NCBI GenBank assembly: GCA_963791615.1
Contig: CAWBTE010000006.1
Span: forward strand, 868,001-932,000
Direction of reading: 5' to 3'
DNA from: CAILZL01 sp963791615
Lineage (GTDB): Bacteria > Pseudomonadota > Gammaproteobacteria > Steroidobacterales > Steroidobacteraceae
Length of the DNA: 64,000 nt
Numbering within the stretch: position 1 is the first letter of the stretch; each line of letters begins with the position of its first letter. The notes beneath the pieces were generated by a model that was not told the DNA's origin, did not search any database, and saw nothing but the letters and a program-made list of their open reading frames with translations. Shown piece after piece: positions 9,596-17,869 of the stretch. A program made the position numbers and the translations under genes.

Positions 9596-10624
9596 ATGCT
9601 CTTCGAGCAAATCGCAACCGGCGGCTGTCAGTCTTACCTGGTGGGCTGCAAGGACAAATGCGTCGCAGCATTGATTGATCCCGAGATCAGCCAGCTGGAT
9701 CGCTATCAGGGATTGCTGGCGCAACATGGCATGCGGCTGCGCTATGTGATCGATACCCACACTCACGCCGATCATTTCTCCGCTTCGCATCATCTCGGCC
9801 AGACGCTGGGCGTGCCGGTGGTGATGCATCACCTGAGTCCCGCGCCGTTCGCCGACCTTCGCCTGGATGATGGCGACACACTGATCATCGGCGCGCTGCG
9901 ATTACAGGCGCTGCACACGCCGGGGCACACGCGCGACTCCATGTGCTTGCTGCTGGAGGATCGGCTGTTCACCGGCGATACATTGCTTATTGGCGGCACG
10001 GGCCGAACCGACCTGCCGACCGGCGATGCCGAAGCACTGTACGACAGCCTGTTCAATCGCATTCTCAAACTTGATCCGGCGCTGAAGGTGTATCCGGCGC
10101 ATGACTACAAAGGTCTCGGCTCCAGCACCATTGCGCAGGAACTCGCCAACAATCCGCGCTTGCAGAAGCGCGATCGCGCCGAATTTGTGGACATGATGCA
10201 GCACCTGAACCTGGCTGCACCCACGCATCTCACCGAAGCCCTGCGCACCAATATGAGTGGTGGCAAGACCGTGCAACAGATGCTGTCGGATGCCACGCAA
10301 AAAATACCCTTCATGTCGCTGGAGGAACTGCATGGACGTCTGGCGCAGGGCCTGCCCCGACTGGTGGTGCTGGATGTGCGCGAAAAAGAGGCTTATCTGG
10401 CCGGACACATTCCCGGCGCACGCCACCTGCCGCGTGGCCAGCTGGAACTACGCGTCAATGATGAGTTGCCGGACCCGACGCTGCGGGTGCTGACGGTCTG
10501 TGACTTCGGCAAGATTTCCACGCTGGCTGCGGCCACGTTGCGTGAACTGGGTTATGTGCATGCCGTGGCGCTGGACGGTGGCATGCGCGCATGGGCCGAG
10601 CGCGGCTTTGCGATAGAAAAGTAA
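9596..10624 (+). CDS. MBL-fold persulfide dioxygenase-like protein fused to rhodanese
   Basis: A 342-residue cytoplasmic protein. Residues 1-200 form a metallo-beta-lactamase fold with the metal motif THTHADH (54-60), LHTPGHT, FTGDTLLIGGTGRTD and VYPAHDY, the pattern of ETHE1-type persulfide dioxygenases. These oxidise glutathione persulfide to sulfite using Fe(II). Residues about 255-342 form a rhodanese domain with an active-site cysteine in VCDFGKIS, which can move sulfane sulfur between donors. Natural fusions of the two act in sulfide detoxification. A ribosome site (AAAGGGG) lies ahead of the ATG. A diverged copy of its first 34 codons lies 1.2 kb upstream. Confidence 0.88.
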   Translation: MLFEQIATGGCQSYLVGCKDKCVAALIDPEISQLDRYQGLLAQHGMRLRYVIDTHTHADHFSASHHLGQTLGVPVVMHHLSPAPFADLRLDDGDTLIIGALRLQALHTPGHTRDSMCLLLEDRLFTGDTLLIGGTGRTDLPTGDAEALYDSLFNRILKLDPALKVYPAHDYKGLGSSTIAQELANNPRLQKRDRAEFVDMMQHLNLAAPTHLTEALRTNMSGGKTVQQMLSDATQKIPFMSLEELHGRLAQGLPRLVVLDVREKEAYLAGHIPGARHLPRGQLELRVNDELPDPTLRVLTVCDFGKISTLAAATLRELGYVHAVALDGGMRAWAERGFAIEK

Positions 10625-10653
10625 TTCTGCTTGAGACTGCCGCCAGACCGAAG

Positions 10654-10675
10654 CCTCCCCCGCCTGCGGGGGAGG
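10654..10675. terminator. Bidirectional hairpin between the MBL and Hsp20 genes
   Basis: A near-perfect inverted repeat (CCTCCCCCGC / GCGGGGGAGG) lies between two convergent genes. A weaker, related copy follows at about 10690-10710. It lacks a long T run, so it may be a REP-like element that also limits read-through from both sides. Confidence 0.55.
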
Positions 10676-10728
10676 GACAGAAAATGCACTCCCCCGCTCG
10701 CGAGGAGGGTTTAACAAGCGCAGTGCAA

Positions 10729-11106
10729 TTAGTGCACGCTGACGCTGATCTTCCTTGGCTGCGCATGCGCCGCCTTGGGAATGTGCAGTTTCAGCACGCC
10801 CTGCTTGAACTCGGCGCTGATTTTTTCGGCGTCGAGTTCCTTGGACAGTGTGAAGATGCGCCGGAAGCGCGGCAGGTTCACTTCGACATGCGTTGATGCC
10901 ATGCCTTCCGGAACGGTCAGCGCCAGTTCGCCCTCAATGATCAGCGTGTCAGCTTCGACATGCAGATTGAGCTTGTCGCGCGGCACGCCGGGCAGATCGG
11001 CATACAAGGTGATGCCGCTGGCGTCTTCAGTCACATCCACCGGCGGTGTCATGAAGACGTCGCGCCGGGTGTTTTCAGCTTGTTTCAGCTCGGTTTTGTT
11101 GCTCAT
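10729..11106 (-). CDS. Hsp20 family small heat-shock protein
   Basis: A 125-residue holdase chaperone that keeps unfolding proteins soluble for DnaK/ClpB. After a short N-terminal arm come the alpha-crystallin features: PPVDVTEDASGITLYADLPGV, the EVNLPRFRRIFTL strand, then GVLKLHIPK with the terminal ARKI-like PRKISVSVH. I chose the ATG at 11106 (MSNKTELKQAE) because upstream residues do not belong to the family. It lies 70 bp downstream of a second Hsp20 gene on the same strand and is probably co-transcribed with it from a heat-shock promoter. Confidence 0.9.
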   Translation of the reverse strand: MSNKTELKQAENTRRDVFMTPPVDVTEDASGITLYADLPGVPRDKLNLHVEADTLIIEGELALTVPEGMASTHVEVNLPRFRRIFTLSKELDAEKISAEFKQGVLKLHIPKAAHAQPRKISVSVH

Positions 11107-11175
11107 GGTAGTACTCTCAAAATAGATGACTGGTTGTAAATTCGTCATGCCCATGAATGACGATCACGGGCTACT

Positions 11176-11628
11176 TCACTGCACGGTAATGCGGCGTGGT
11201 TGCACGGCTTCCTGACGCTGCACGCTGACGTGCAGTACGCCGTCGTCATAGCTGGCGCTCACGGCATTGGCATCGATATCGTCAGGCAGCGTGATGACGC
11301 GGCGGAAACGGCCGGCAAAACGCTCATCGATATGCACAGTAGTTTTCGCATCGGCATCAGGAATAGTCACAGTGCGCTGACCGGCAATTGTCAGTACATC
11401 TTTGTCCAGCTGTACTTCGATACTGGCGGGATCAAGGCCCGGGGCAAAGCAGTCAATATCCACCGATTTCGCGGTGCTGCCCACGTTCAGGGCCGGCCAC
11501 ATCCAATCAGCATTGGCGCCGCGCGCCAGGCCGCGAATACTGGGCGAGATGTCGAATGACTGCTGCATGGCGCGCTGCAGGTGATCGAATTCAGCGAACA
11601 GGTCGCGAGGGAACAGGGTTCGGTACAT
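11176..11628 (-). CDS. Hsp20 family small heat-shock protein (IbpA-like)
   Basis: A 150-residue small heat-shock protein starting MYRTLFPRDLFAEFDHLQRA, with an IbpA-type N-terminal arm, then the alpha-crystallin domain (VDIDCFAPGLDPASIEVQL, ERFAGRFRRVITLP, DDGVLHVSVQR). The ATG at 11628 is preceded by GGAGG at a good distance, which decides the start over upstream ATGs. It is the first gene of a two-Hsp20 operon and is divergent from cbpA. A sigma-32-like promoter lies upstream on this strand. Confidence 0.9.
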   Translation of the reverse strand: MYRTLFPRDLFAEFDHLQRAMQQSFDISPSIRGLARGANADWMWPALNVGSTAKSVDIDCFAPGLDPASIEVQLDKDVLTIAGQRTVTIPDADAKTTVHIDERFAGRFRRVITLPDDIDANAVSASYDDGVLHVSVQRQEAVQPRRITVQ

Positions 11629-11688
11629 GATCAGGTCCTCCATACTGGTTGAACGCATGACGCAGCCCTGCCGCGTCGGATGACATGG

Positions 11689-11716
11689 ATGTAGGGATGG
11701 ACGGGAAGATTTCAAT
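11689..11716 (-). promoter_or_regulatory. Candidate sigma-32 promoter for the hsp20 operon
   Basis: On the minus strand ATTGAAA (11716-11710) and CCCTACAT (11696-11689) are 13 bp apart, close to the heat-shock consensus CTTGAA...CCCCATNT. It lies about 60 bp before the Hsp20 start. Confidence 0.45.
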
Positions 11717-11718
11717 GC

Positions 11719-11748
11719 CTTGAAAATGGCACGGCGCGCCACCATGTG
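11719..11748 (+). promoter_or_regulatory. Candidate sigma-32 promoter for cbpA
   Basis: On the plus strand CTTGAAA (11719-11725) and CACCATGT (11740-11747) are 14 bp apart and match the heat-shock consensus well. It lies about 130 bp upstream of cbpA and back to back with the minus-strand candidate. Confidence 0.5.
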
Positions 11749-11873
11749 CAGGAGTTGCAAATTGAGTTAATCATTAACCAGCTGCGTCATTCACGCGCAG
11801 GTGGGAATGAACGAGCGCTAGCGGATTTGTTAGCCAATGCTGCATCGTCACCGAATAGTTTTCTGGAGCCCAC

Positions 11874-12833
11874 ATGCAATTCAAGGACTACTACGCCATC
11901 CTTGATGTGAAGCGCGACGCCACGGCGGAAGCCATCAAGAAAGCCTTCCGCAAGCTGGCGCGCAAGTACCATCCGGATGTCTCGAAAGAGCCGGATGCAG
12001 AAGCGCGCATGAAGGAAGTCAACGAAGCCCATGCGGTGCTGTCCGATGCCGAAAAACGCGCGGCCTACGATCAGCTGGGCAGCAACTATCAACCGGGCCA
12101 GGAATTCAAACCGCCACCGGATTGGGACGCGGGCTTCGAGTATTCCGATCGCAACTACGCAGGTGGCCAGGCCGACTACAGCGATTTCTTTGCGGAATTG
12201 TTTGGTCGCGCCGGCGGGTTTCGCGGTCAGCCCGGCGACTTCAAACTACGCGGCGAGGATCACCACGCCAAGGTGTTGCTGGAGATTGAAGACAGCTTCA
12301 CTGGTGCCACCCGGCAGATTGCATTGCGCACCACACAGATTGATGCGCAGGGACGACCACGGGTGGTGCCACGCGCCTTGAACGTGAAAATTCCCAAGGG
12401 CGTCAGCAACGGACAAACCATTCGGCTGGCAGGCCAGGGGGGCCATGGTCATGGCGGTGCAGCGGCGGGTGATCTGCTGCTGGAAGTGCAATTCCATCCA
12501 CATGCCCAGCTGCGTTGCGAGGGTCGAGATCTGCACATGAGCTTGCGCATCGCACCATGGGAAGCGGCGCTGGGTACAGTGTTACCGCTGCGCTTGCCGG
12601 ACAGCGAAATCAAGGTACGCATTCCAGCAGGTGCGCAAAGCGGACAGCAACTGCGCGTGCGTGGCAAGGGGCTGCCCAGCACACCGCCGGGTGACCTGTT
12701 GCTGGAGTTGCAGGTGGTGTTGCCTGCTGCAACGACGCCCAGAGCACGCGAACTATACGAACAGATGTCACGCGATCTGAGTTTCGATCCACGTCAGGAT
12801 GAGAAGAGTCGGGGAGAATCCAGCCATGCATGA
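11874..12833 (+). CDS. cbpA: CbpA, DnaJ-type co-chaperone / curved-DNA-binding protein
   Basis: A 319-residue type II J-protein. It starts with a J-domain whose HPD motif is at residues 33-35 (RKYHPDVSKEP), followed by a linker rich in G, F and D and two C-terminal substrate-binding beta domains (VKIPKGVSNGQTIRLAGQG; VRIPAGAQSGQQLRVRGKG). There is no zinc-finger region, which separates it from DnaJ. It stimulates DnaK and also binds curved DNA at the nucleoid. It overlaps the next gene, cbpM, by 8 bp. It is divergent from two Hsp20 genes, so this is a heat-shock cluster. Confidence 0.93.
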   Translation: MQFKDYYAILDVKRDATAEAIKKAFRKLARKYHPDVSKEPDAEARMKEVNEAHAVLSDAEKRAAYDQLGSNYQPGQEFKPPPDWDAGFEYSDRNYAGGQADYSDFFAELFGRAGGFRGQPGDFKLRGEDHHAKVLLEIEDSFTGATRQIALRTTQIDAQGRPRVVPRALNVKIPKGVSNGQTIRLAGQGGHGHGGAAAGDLLLEVQFHPHAQLRCEGRDLHMSLRIAPWEAALGTVLPLRLPDSEIKVRIPAGAQSGQQLRVRGKGLPSTPPGDLLLELQVVLPAATTPRARELYEQMSRDLSFDPRQDEKSRGESSHA

Positions 12834-13110
12834 CGAAGTATTGATCGGCGTACTGGTGGAAGACTCTTGGCTGACGCTGGAACAGGTAGCATCGGCGTGC
12901 AGCGTGGAACCCGAGTGGCTGCTTCATCGCATTGAAGAAGGCCTGCTGCCCGGCGCCACCAGCATTGCCGGCACCTGGCATCTCGCCGGCAGCAGCCTGT
13001 TACGCGCCCGCCGCATGCGGCAAATGGAACGTGACTTTGACGCCGTGCCGGAACTGGCCGCGCTGGTGAGTGATCTGCTGGAGGAGATGGATCGATTACG
13101 CGCCAGCTAA
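12826..13110 (+). CDS. cbpM: CbpM, modulator of CbpA
   Basis: A 94-residue MerR-like helix-turn-helix protein of the CbpM/YccU type: VEDSWLTLEQVASACSVEPEW, then a helix ending in the basic RARRMRQMERDFD and LEEMDRLRAS. In E. coli CbpM binds the CbpA J-domain and blocks both its DnaK-stimulating and its DNA-binding activity. The ATG at 12826 lies inside the last codons of cbpA and has GGGGAGAA upstream, so translation is coupled. Confidence 0.88.
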   Translation: MHDEVLIGVLVEDSWLTLEQVASACSVEPEWLLHRIEEGLLPGATSIAGTWHLAGSSLLRARRMRQMERDFDAVPELAALVSDLLEEMDRLRAS

Positions 13111-13163
13111 GTTCGTCGATCAGGAGCAAACAGCAGATTGAATGAATGGTATTACTGCTGGAT

Positions 13164-13220
13164 TCCCGCCTGCGCGGGAATGACGACTACCAGCTTTCTG
13201 GCATTCCCGCGCAGGCGGGA
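13164..13220. repeat. REP-like inverted repeat pair
   Basis: A 19-bp sequence at 13164-13182 is repeated as its exact reverse complement at 13202-13220, and each half is itself palindromic around GCGCG. It lies between the cbpM and ahpF 3' ends and would fold into a strong hairpin on either strand. It may act as a transcription end point for both convergent operons. Confidence 0.75.
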
Positions 13221-13311
13221 CTGCGCAGGCAGGATACCGATGGCATCCACCAGGGCAAACTGCACGATGCAGTTTGTAATCCAGTCAACACACCCATCAA
13301 AAAAAGCCGTT

Positions 13312-14892
13312 TCAAGCCGCGCTGGCCTGCTCCACCGGCGCAGAACTGCGAATCAGATGATCAAACGCACTGAGCGCGGCTTTGGAACCCTCGCCCATGG
13401 CGATGATGATCTGTTTGTATGGCGTGGTCGTCGCATCACCTGCCGCGAACACACCGGGGACTGAAGTCTGGCCCTTGGCATCCACTTCAATCTCACCACG
13501 CGGGCTGAGTGCGACCGTGCCTTTCAGCCAATCGGTGTTAGGCAACAGGCCGATCTGCACGAACACGCCCTCCAGCTCGACACGATGCACTTCGTGGCTG
13601 CCGCGATCCTTGTACGACAGGGCATTCACCTTGCCCTCCGCGCCAAACACTTCCGTGGTTTGAGCGGAAACAATCACCCGCACATTGGGCAGACTGCGCA
13701 GCTTGCGTTGCAATACTTCGTCGGCGCGCAACTTGCCATCGAATTCTATCAGCGTGACATGGCTGACAATGCCGGCCAGGTCAATCGCGGCTTCCACACC
13801 AGAGTTACCGCCACCAATCACCGCCACCCGTTTGCCCTTGAACAAGGGACCATCGCAATGCGGGCAGTACGCCACGCCGCGACCGCGATACTCGCGCTCG
13901 CCGGGCACACTCATTTCGCGCCAGCGGGCGCCGGTGGCAATCACAATGCTCTTGCTCCTGAGCGACGCGCCACTGGCCAATTGCACGGTGAAAAGGCCCT
14001 CCGCATCGGCAGGCAACAAGGCCTCAGCGCGTTGCAGGTTCATGATGTCCACGTCGTAACTCTTGACGTGTTCTTCAAGCTGCGCCGCCAGCTTCGGGCC
14101 TTCGGTTTCTTTCACCGAGATAAAGTTTTCAATGCCCATGGTGTCCAATACCTGGCCACCAAAGCGTTCGGCGACCACGCCAGTGCGAATACCCTTGCGT
14201 GCCGCGTAGATGGCGGCGGATGAACCTGCGGGGCCACCACCCACCACCAGCACATCGAAGGCTTCTTTGGCATTGATCTGTTCGGCCTGACGCTCGCCGG
14301 TATTGGTGTCGAGCTTGGCAAGGATTTCTTCCACGCTCATACGACCCTGACCAAACACTTCGCCATTCAGGTAGATGGAAGGCACCGCCATGATCTGCCT
14401 GGCTTCAACTTCCGGCTGGAACAACGCACCATCAATCATGGTGTTGCTGATATCCGGATTGAGCACTGCCATCAGGTTCAGCGCCTGCACCACATCCGGG
14501 CAGTTCTGGCAGGTCAGGGAAATAAACGTCTCGAACTTGAATTCGCCCTTCAGGCTTTTGATCTGCTCGATCACCGCTGCATCCACCTTGGGCGGATGGC
14601 CACCGGCCTGCAACAGCGCCAGTACCAGCGAAGTGAACTCGTGGCCCATGGGAATACCGGCGAAGCGGATATTCATGTCAACACCAACCCGGCTCACACT
14701 GAATGAAGGCTTGCGCACCTCATCATCGCGCTGTTGCAACGTGATCAGGCTCGACAGCGAGGCAATGTCCTGCAACAGGCCGAGCATTTCGCGCGAGGCA
14801 TCGCTGTCATCCAGCGTCGCTACCAGTTCAATGGGCTGCGTGACCCGTTCGAGGTAGGTCTGCAACTGCTGTTTGAGATTGGCGTCAAGCAT
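13312..14892 (-). CDS. ahpF: AhpF, NADH-dependent alkyl hydroperoxide reductase flavoprotein
   Basis: A 526-residue flavoprotein that passes electrons from NADH to AhpC. The N-terminal thioredoxin-like pair carries a redox CxxC at residues 128-131 (TCQNCP). Next come an FAD-binding motif (VVGGGPAGSSAAIYAARKG), the catalytic disulfide CPHC (CPHCDGPLF), an NADH-binding GGGNSGVEAAIDLAG and the C-terminal FAD motif GVFAAGDATTTPYKQI. Length and order are normal. It lies 73 bp downstream of ahpC on the same strand and is likely co-transcribed with it; such operons are commonly under OxyR, but I could not identify an operator. Confidence 0.96.
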   Translation of the reverse strand: MLDANLKQQLQTYLERVTQPIELVATLDDSDASREMLGLLQDIASLSSLITLQQRDDEVRKPSFSVSRVGVDMNIRFAGIPMGHEFTSLVLALLQAGGHPPKVDAAVIEQIKSLKGEFKFETFISLTCQNCPDVVQALNLMAVLNPDISNTMIDGALFQPEVEARQIMAVPSIYLNGEVFGQGRMSVEEILAKLDTNTGERQAEQINAKEAFDVLVVGGGPAGSSAAIYAARKGIRTGVVAERFGGQVLDTMGIENFISVKETEGPKLAAQLEEHVKSYDVDIMNLQRAEALLPADAEGLFTVQLASGASLRSKSIVIATGARWREMSVPGEREYRGRGVAYCPHCDGPLFKGKRVAVIGGGNSGVEAAIDLAGIVSHVTLIEFDGKLRADEVLQRKLRSLPNVRVIVSAQTTEVFGAEGKVNALSYKDRGSHEVHRVELEGVFVQIGLLPNTDWLKGTVALSPRGEIEVDAKGQTSVPGVFAAGDATTTPYKQIIIAMGEGSKAALSAFDHLIRSSAPVEQASAA

Positions 14893-14965
14893 GATTCACC
14901 TGCATTAAACAGGGCGGGTTCTTATTCAATGAATAGAGCCCGCCCCTACAACTCCAGAAGAACGG

Positions 14966-15532
14966 TCAGATCTTGCCGACCAGATCCAACGACGGCGTCA
15001 GCGTCTTGGCGCCTTCGTTCCACTTGGCCGGGCACACCTGACCCGGATGGCTGGCTACGTACTGGGCTGCCTTCAGCTTGCGCACGGTTTCCTTCACATC
15101 GCGGGCGATGGCGTTGTCATGCACTTCCGTGGTTTTGATCACGCCATCGGGATTGATCACGAAGGTGCCGCGCAGAGCCAGGCCCTCAGAGGGGATGTGT
15201 ACGCCAAAAGCGTTGGTCAGCGTGTGGGTAGGGTCGCCCACCAGCGGGAATTTGGCCTTGCCCACGGCTGGACTGGTTTCATGCCACACCTTGTGCGAGA
15301 AATGGGTGTCGGTGGTGACGATATAAACTTCAGCGCCGGCTTTCTGGAACTCGGCGTAGTTGTCGGCGGCATCTTCGATTTCGGTGGGGCAGTTGAAGGT
15401 GAACGCCGCCGGCATGAAGATCAGCACGGACCACTTGCCCTTGAGGCTCGCCTCGGTGACTTCAACGAACTTGCCGTTGTGGAAGGCCTGGGCCTTGAAA
15501 GGTTGCACTTGGGTGTTGATCAACGAACTCAT
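14966..15532 (-). CDS. ahpC: AhpC, alkyl hydroperoxide reductase (2-Cys peroxiredoxin)
   Basis: A 188-residue peroxiredoxin that reduces H2O2 and organic peroxides. The peroxidatic cysteine is C48 in FTFNCPTE and the resolving cysteine is C167 in HPGQVCPAKW. The ending LTPSLDLVGKI is the usual AhpC tail. The start MSSLINTQVQPFKAQAF matches the family, so I reject the longer upstream open frame. First gene of the ahpC-ahpF operon. Confidence 0.96.
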   Translation of the reverse strand: MSSLINTQVQPFKAQAFHNGKFVEVTEASLKGKWSVLIFMPAAFTFNCPTEIEDAADNYAEFQKAGAEVYIVTTDTHFSHKVWHETSPAVGKAKFPLVGDPTHTLTNAFGVHIPSEGLALRGTFVINPDGVIKTTEVHDNAIARDVKETVRKLKAAQYVASHPGQVCPAKWNEGAKTLTPSLDLVGKI

Positions 15533-15697
15533 TCGATTTACTCCAGATAAAACAGGGAACACAAACTGTGTGGCCGCACAGTAGCCAGCCACTGCAGGCA
15601 TGGCCAATCGATAGATGGGTGAACGCCCATAGGCGATGCCTATTGCTATGCAGCAAACTGCTAGAATGGCCGCACTTTCCCGCGCCAGATCACCCAG

Positions 15698-16603
15698 TTG
15701 TCCACCTCCAATCGTCCCCATCGTCCGGTTCTGGGCGTCATGCTCAAACTGATTTCCCTGGTTTTCCTGACCAGCATGGCGGCCTGCGTGAAATACCTGG
15801 GTCGCGACATGCCGATGGGCGAGACGATCTTCGTGCGCGGTTTGATCGCGGTGGTCGTACTGGCACTGATTGCCCGCTTTACGGTCGGCTTGCAGGTGCT
15901 CAGAACCGATCGCTGGCAGCGTCATGCGCTGCGCTCCGTGTCCGGCACCATCAGCATGTTCTGCCTGTTCACCGCCCTGACCCTGATTCCCCTGGCGGAA
16001 GTAACCGCCATCAACTTCACTTCGCCGATGTTTGTCACGCTACTGGCCATGCTGTTTCTGGGTGAGCGCATTCACGCCTTCCGTTGGACAGCATTGGGCA
16101 TTGGCATGATCGGCATGCTGATCATGATCAGCCCGCACGTGAGTTTCGCAGAGGGCAATCCGGCTGGCGTGGCCGCTGCCTTCGGCGCTGCGGCGTTTTC
16201 GGCGGTGGCGATGATCTATTTGCGCCACATGAGTGGCGGCGAACACGCCATCACCATTACGTTTTATTTCATGCTGACTTCGATGACCTGCGCGCTGCTG
16301 ACTCTGCCCTGGGGCTGGATCGTGCCCACGGCGCACCAGGCATTGATCCTGTTTTTGACCGGCGCCTTTGGTGTATTCGGCCAGCTGTTGATGACGTATT
16401 CGTACCGCTACGCAGAAGCCTCCACCATCGCGCCGCTGGATTACAGCAGCATGGTCATCTCGGTGCTGCTCGGTTACTACGTGTTCAATGAGATCCCCGG
16501 CTGGTCCATCTGGGTGGGTGCGCCGCTGGTGATTGCCTCGGGTCTGATCATTTTCTGGCGTGAGTATCAGTTGCAGCTGCAGCGGGAACGCAGACCGCTC
16601 TGA
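15698..16603 (+). CDS. DMT superfamily (EamA/RhaT-like) transporter
   Basis: An inner-membrane protein of about 301 residues with ten predicted helices and two EamA repeats; the first repeat is near residues 15-145 and the second near 160-290. Typical pieces are VRGLIAVVVLALIARF, LIPLAEVTAINFTSPMFV (end of the first repeat) and EASTIAPLDYSSMVISVLLGY (second). The substrate cannot be told from sequence; relatives export metabolites. The start is unsure: a TTG at 15698 or an ATG at 15740, neither with a clear ribosome site. It stands alone, divergent from ahpC and convergent with ubiI. Confidence 0.85.
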   Translation: MSTSNRPHRPVLGVMLKLISLVFLTSMAACVKYLGRDMPMGETIFVRGLIAVVVLALIARFTVGLQVLRTDRWQRHALRSVSGTISMFCLFTALTLIPLAEVTAINFTSPMFVTLLAMLFLGERIHAFRWTALGIGMIGMLIMISPHVSFAEGNPAGVAAAFGAAAFSAVAMIYLRHMSGGEHAITITFYFMLTSMTCALLTLPWGWIVPTAHQALILFLTGAFGVFGQLLMTYSYRYAEASTIAPLDYSSMVISVLLGYYVFNEIPGWSIWVGAPLVIASGLIIFWREYQLQLQRERRPL

Positions 16604-16621
16604 GAACCTGTTCAGCCGGCA

Positions 16622-17869
16622 TCAGAGATGGTAATGACTGACCATGTCTGGCCGATCTCCGCTCAGTCCCAGCGCACGCAACATCAAGGTACGTTTGGCA
16701 AACGGCAATTGCTCCAGCACCCGCATGCCGGTGCGCCGTAACAAGCCTGTGGTCTGCCGTTCGTTGCTGAACAGCCGATTGATGCCATCCACCAGTCCCA
16801 GAGCCAGCGTATTTTCAGTCTTGCGCCAACGCTCGTAACGACGCAGTACGCGCAGCTCGCTCAGAGCTTCGCTGCTGGCGCCGGCCTTGCGGGCCTCACT
16901 CAGCACCTGCACCAGCGACGCGGCATCCATGAAGCCCAGATTCACCCCCTGACCGGCCAGAGGATGCATGCTGTGCGCCGCATCGCCCACCAGCACAAAA
17001 CGTGGCCGGCAGTATTCATCCACCTGCGCCAGTTGCAACGGAAATGCGGCGCGTGGCGCGGCGATGCTCACCGCACCCAGCACATGATCCGATGCATCGG
17101 TAATGGCCACACCCAGGGCGGCTTCATCCAGCCTCAGCAATCGTTCGGCATGCTCAGGCGTAGTGGTCCACACAATCGAACTGCGACCATCGTTGAGCGG
17201 CAGCAAGGCCAGCGGCCCATCGGGCAGAAAACGCTGCCAGGCGGTGTGCTGATGACTGCGTTCGGTGCGCACATGCGTCACCAGTGCGGCCTGCTGATAG
17301 GGCCGCTTGCGTGAAGCAATGCCCACGCATTCGCGGCTGGCGCTGGCTGCGCCGTCGGCGCCGATCACCAGGCGTGCACTGAAGCGTCGGCCATCAGCCA
17401 GCGCGAGGTGCGCAGCAGCATCGGCAAGATCAATCGCCTTCAGCTCAGTGGCAAAGCGGGTTACCCGCTCATGCTGGCAGGCCAACAGGGCTGACCATTG
17501 CAGGCAGTTGTTGGCAATGATGTGACCCAGATTGGGCTCACCCAGCGCGCTGGCGGAAAAGTGCAACGCCGATTCACTGTCAAAACGATTCTGCGCGTCC
17601 CAGACATGCATATCCTGATAAGCGCTGTATTGCGTTGCGGCCAGATGCCGCCACGCGCCAGCGCGTGACAAGATGCGTTCTGAGGCGCGTGAGATGGCCG
17701 AGACGCGCAGATCAACCTCTGGCCCCGGCGGTTGATTGGGCAGACGCGCTTCGATCAGTGCGATGCGCAACTCGTTGAGCGCCGGTTCGTGAAGCAGCAA
17801 CCCAGCCAGCGTCGCGCCTACCATGCCACCACCACAGATGGCGATGTCGAAATCAGGCGCAGCGTTCAA
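16622..17869 (-). CDS. ubiI: UbiI-like FAD monooxygenase (ubiquinone synthesis)
   Basis: A 415-residue flavoprotein hydroxylase of the UbiH/UbiF/VisC/COQ6 family. The N-terminal dinucleotide motif is IAICGGGMVGATLAGLLL, the mid motif is LVIGADGAASASREC, and the second FAD motif is VLVGDAAHSMHPLAGQGVNLG. In the E. coli order pepP-ubiH-ubiI this position belongs to UbiI (VisC), the C5 hydroxylase, and I name it on that basis. The start overlaps the ubiH stop by 4 bp (ATGA), so the two are coupled. Family certain; exact step inferred from synteny. Confidence 0.85.
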   Translation of the reverse strand: MNAAPDFDIAICGGGMVGATLAGLLLHEPALNELRIALIEARLPNQPPGPEVDLRVSAISRASERILSRAGAWRHLAATQYSAYQDMHVWDAQNRFDSESALHFSASALGEPNLGHIIANNCLQWSALLACQHERVTRFATELKAIDLADAAAHLALADGRRFSARLVIGADGAASASRECVGIASRKRPYQQAALVTHVRTERSHQHTAWQRFLPDGPLALLPLNDGRSSIVWTTTPEHAERLLRLDEAALGVAITDASDHVLGAVSIAAPRAAFPLQLAQVDEYCRPRFVLVGDAAHSMHPLAGQGVNLGFMDAASLVQVLSEARKAGASSEALSELRVLRRYERWRKTENTLALGLVDGINRLFSNERQTTGLLRRTGMRVLEQLPFAKRTLMLRALGLSGDRPDMVSHYHL

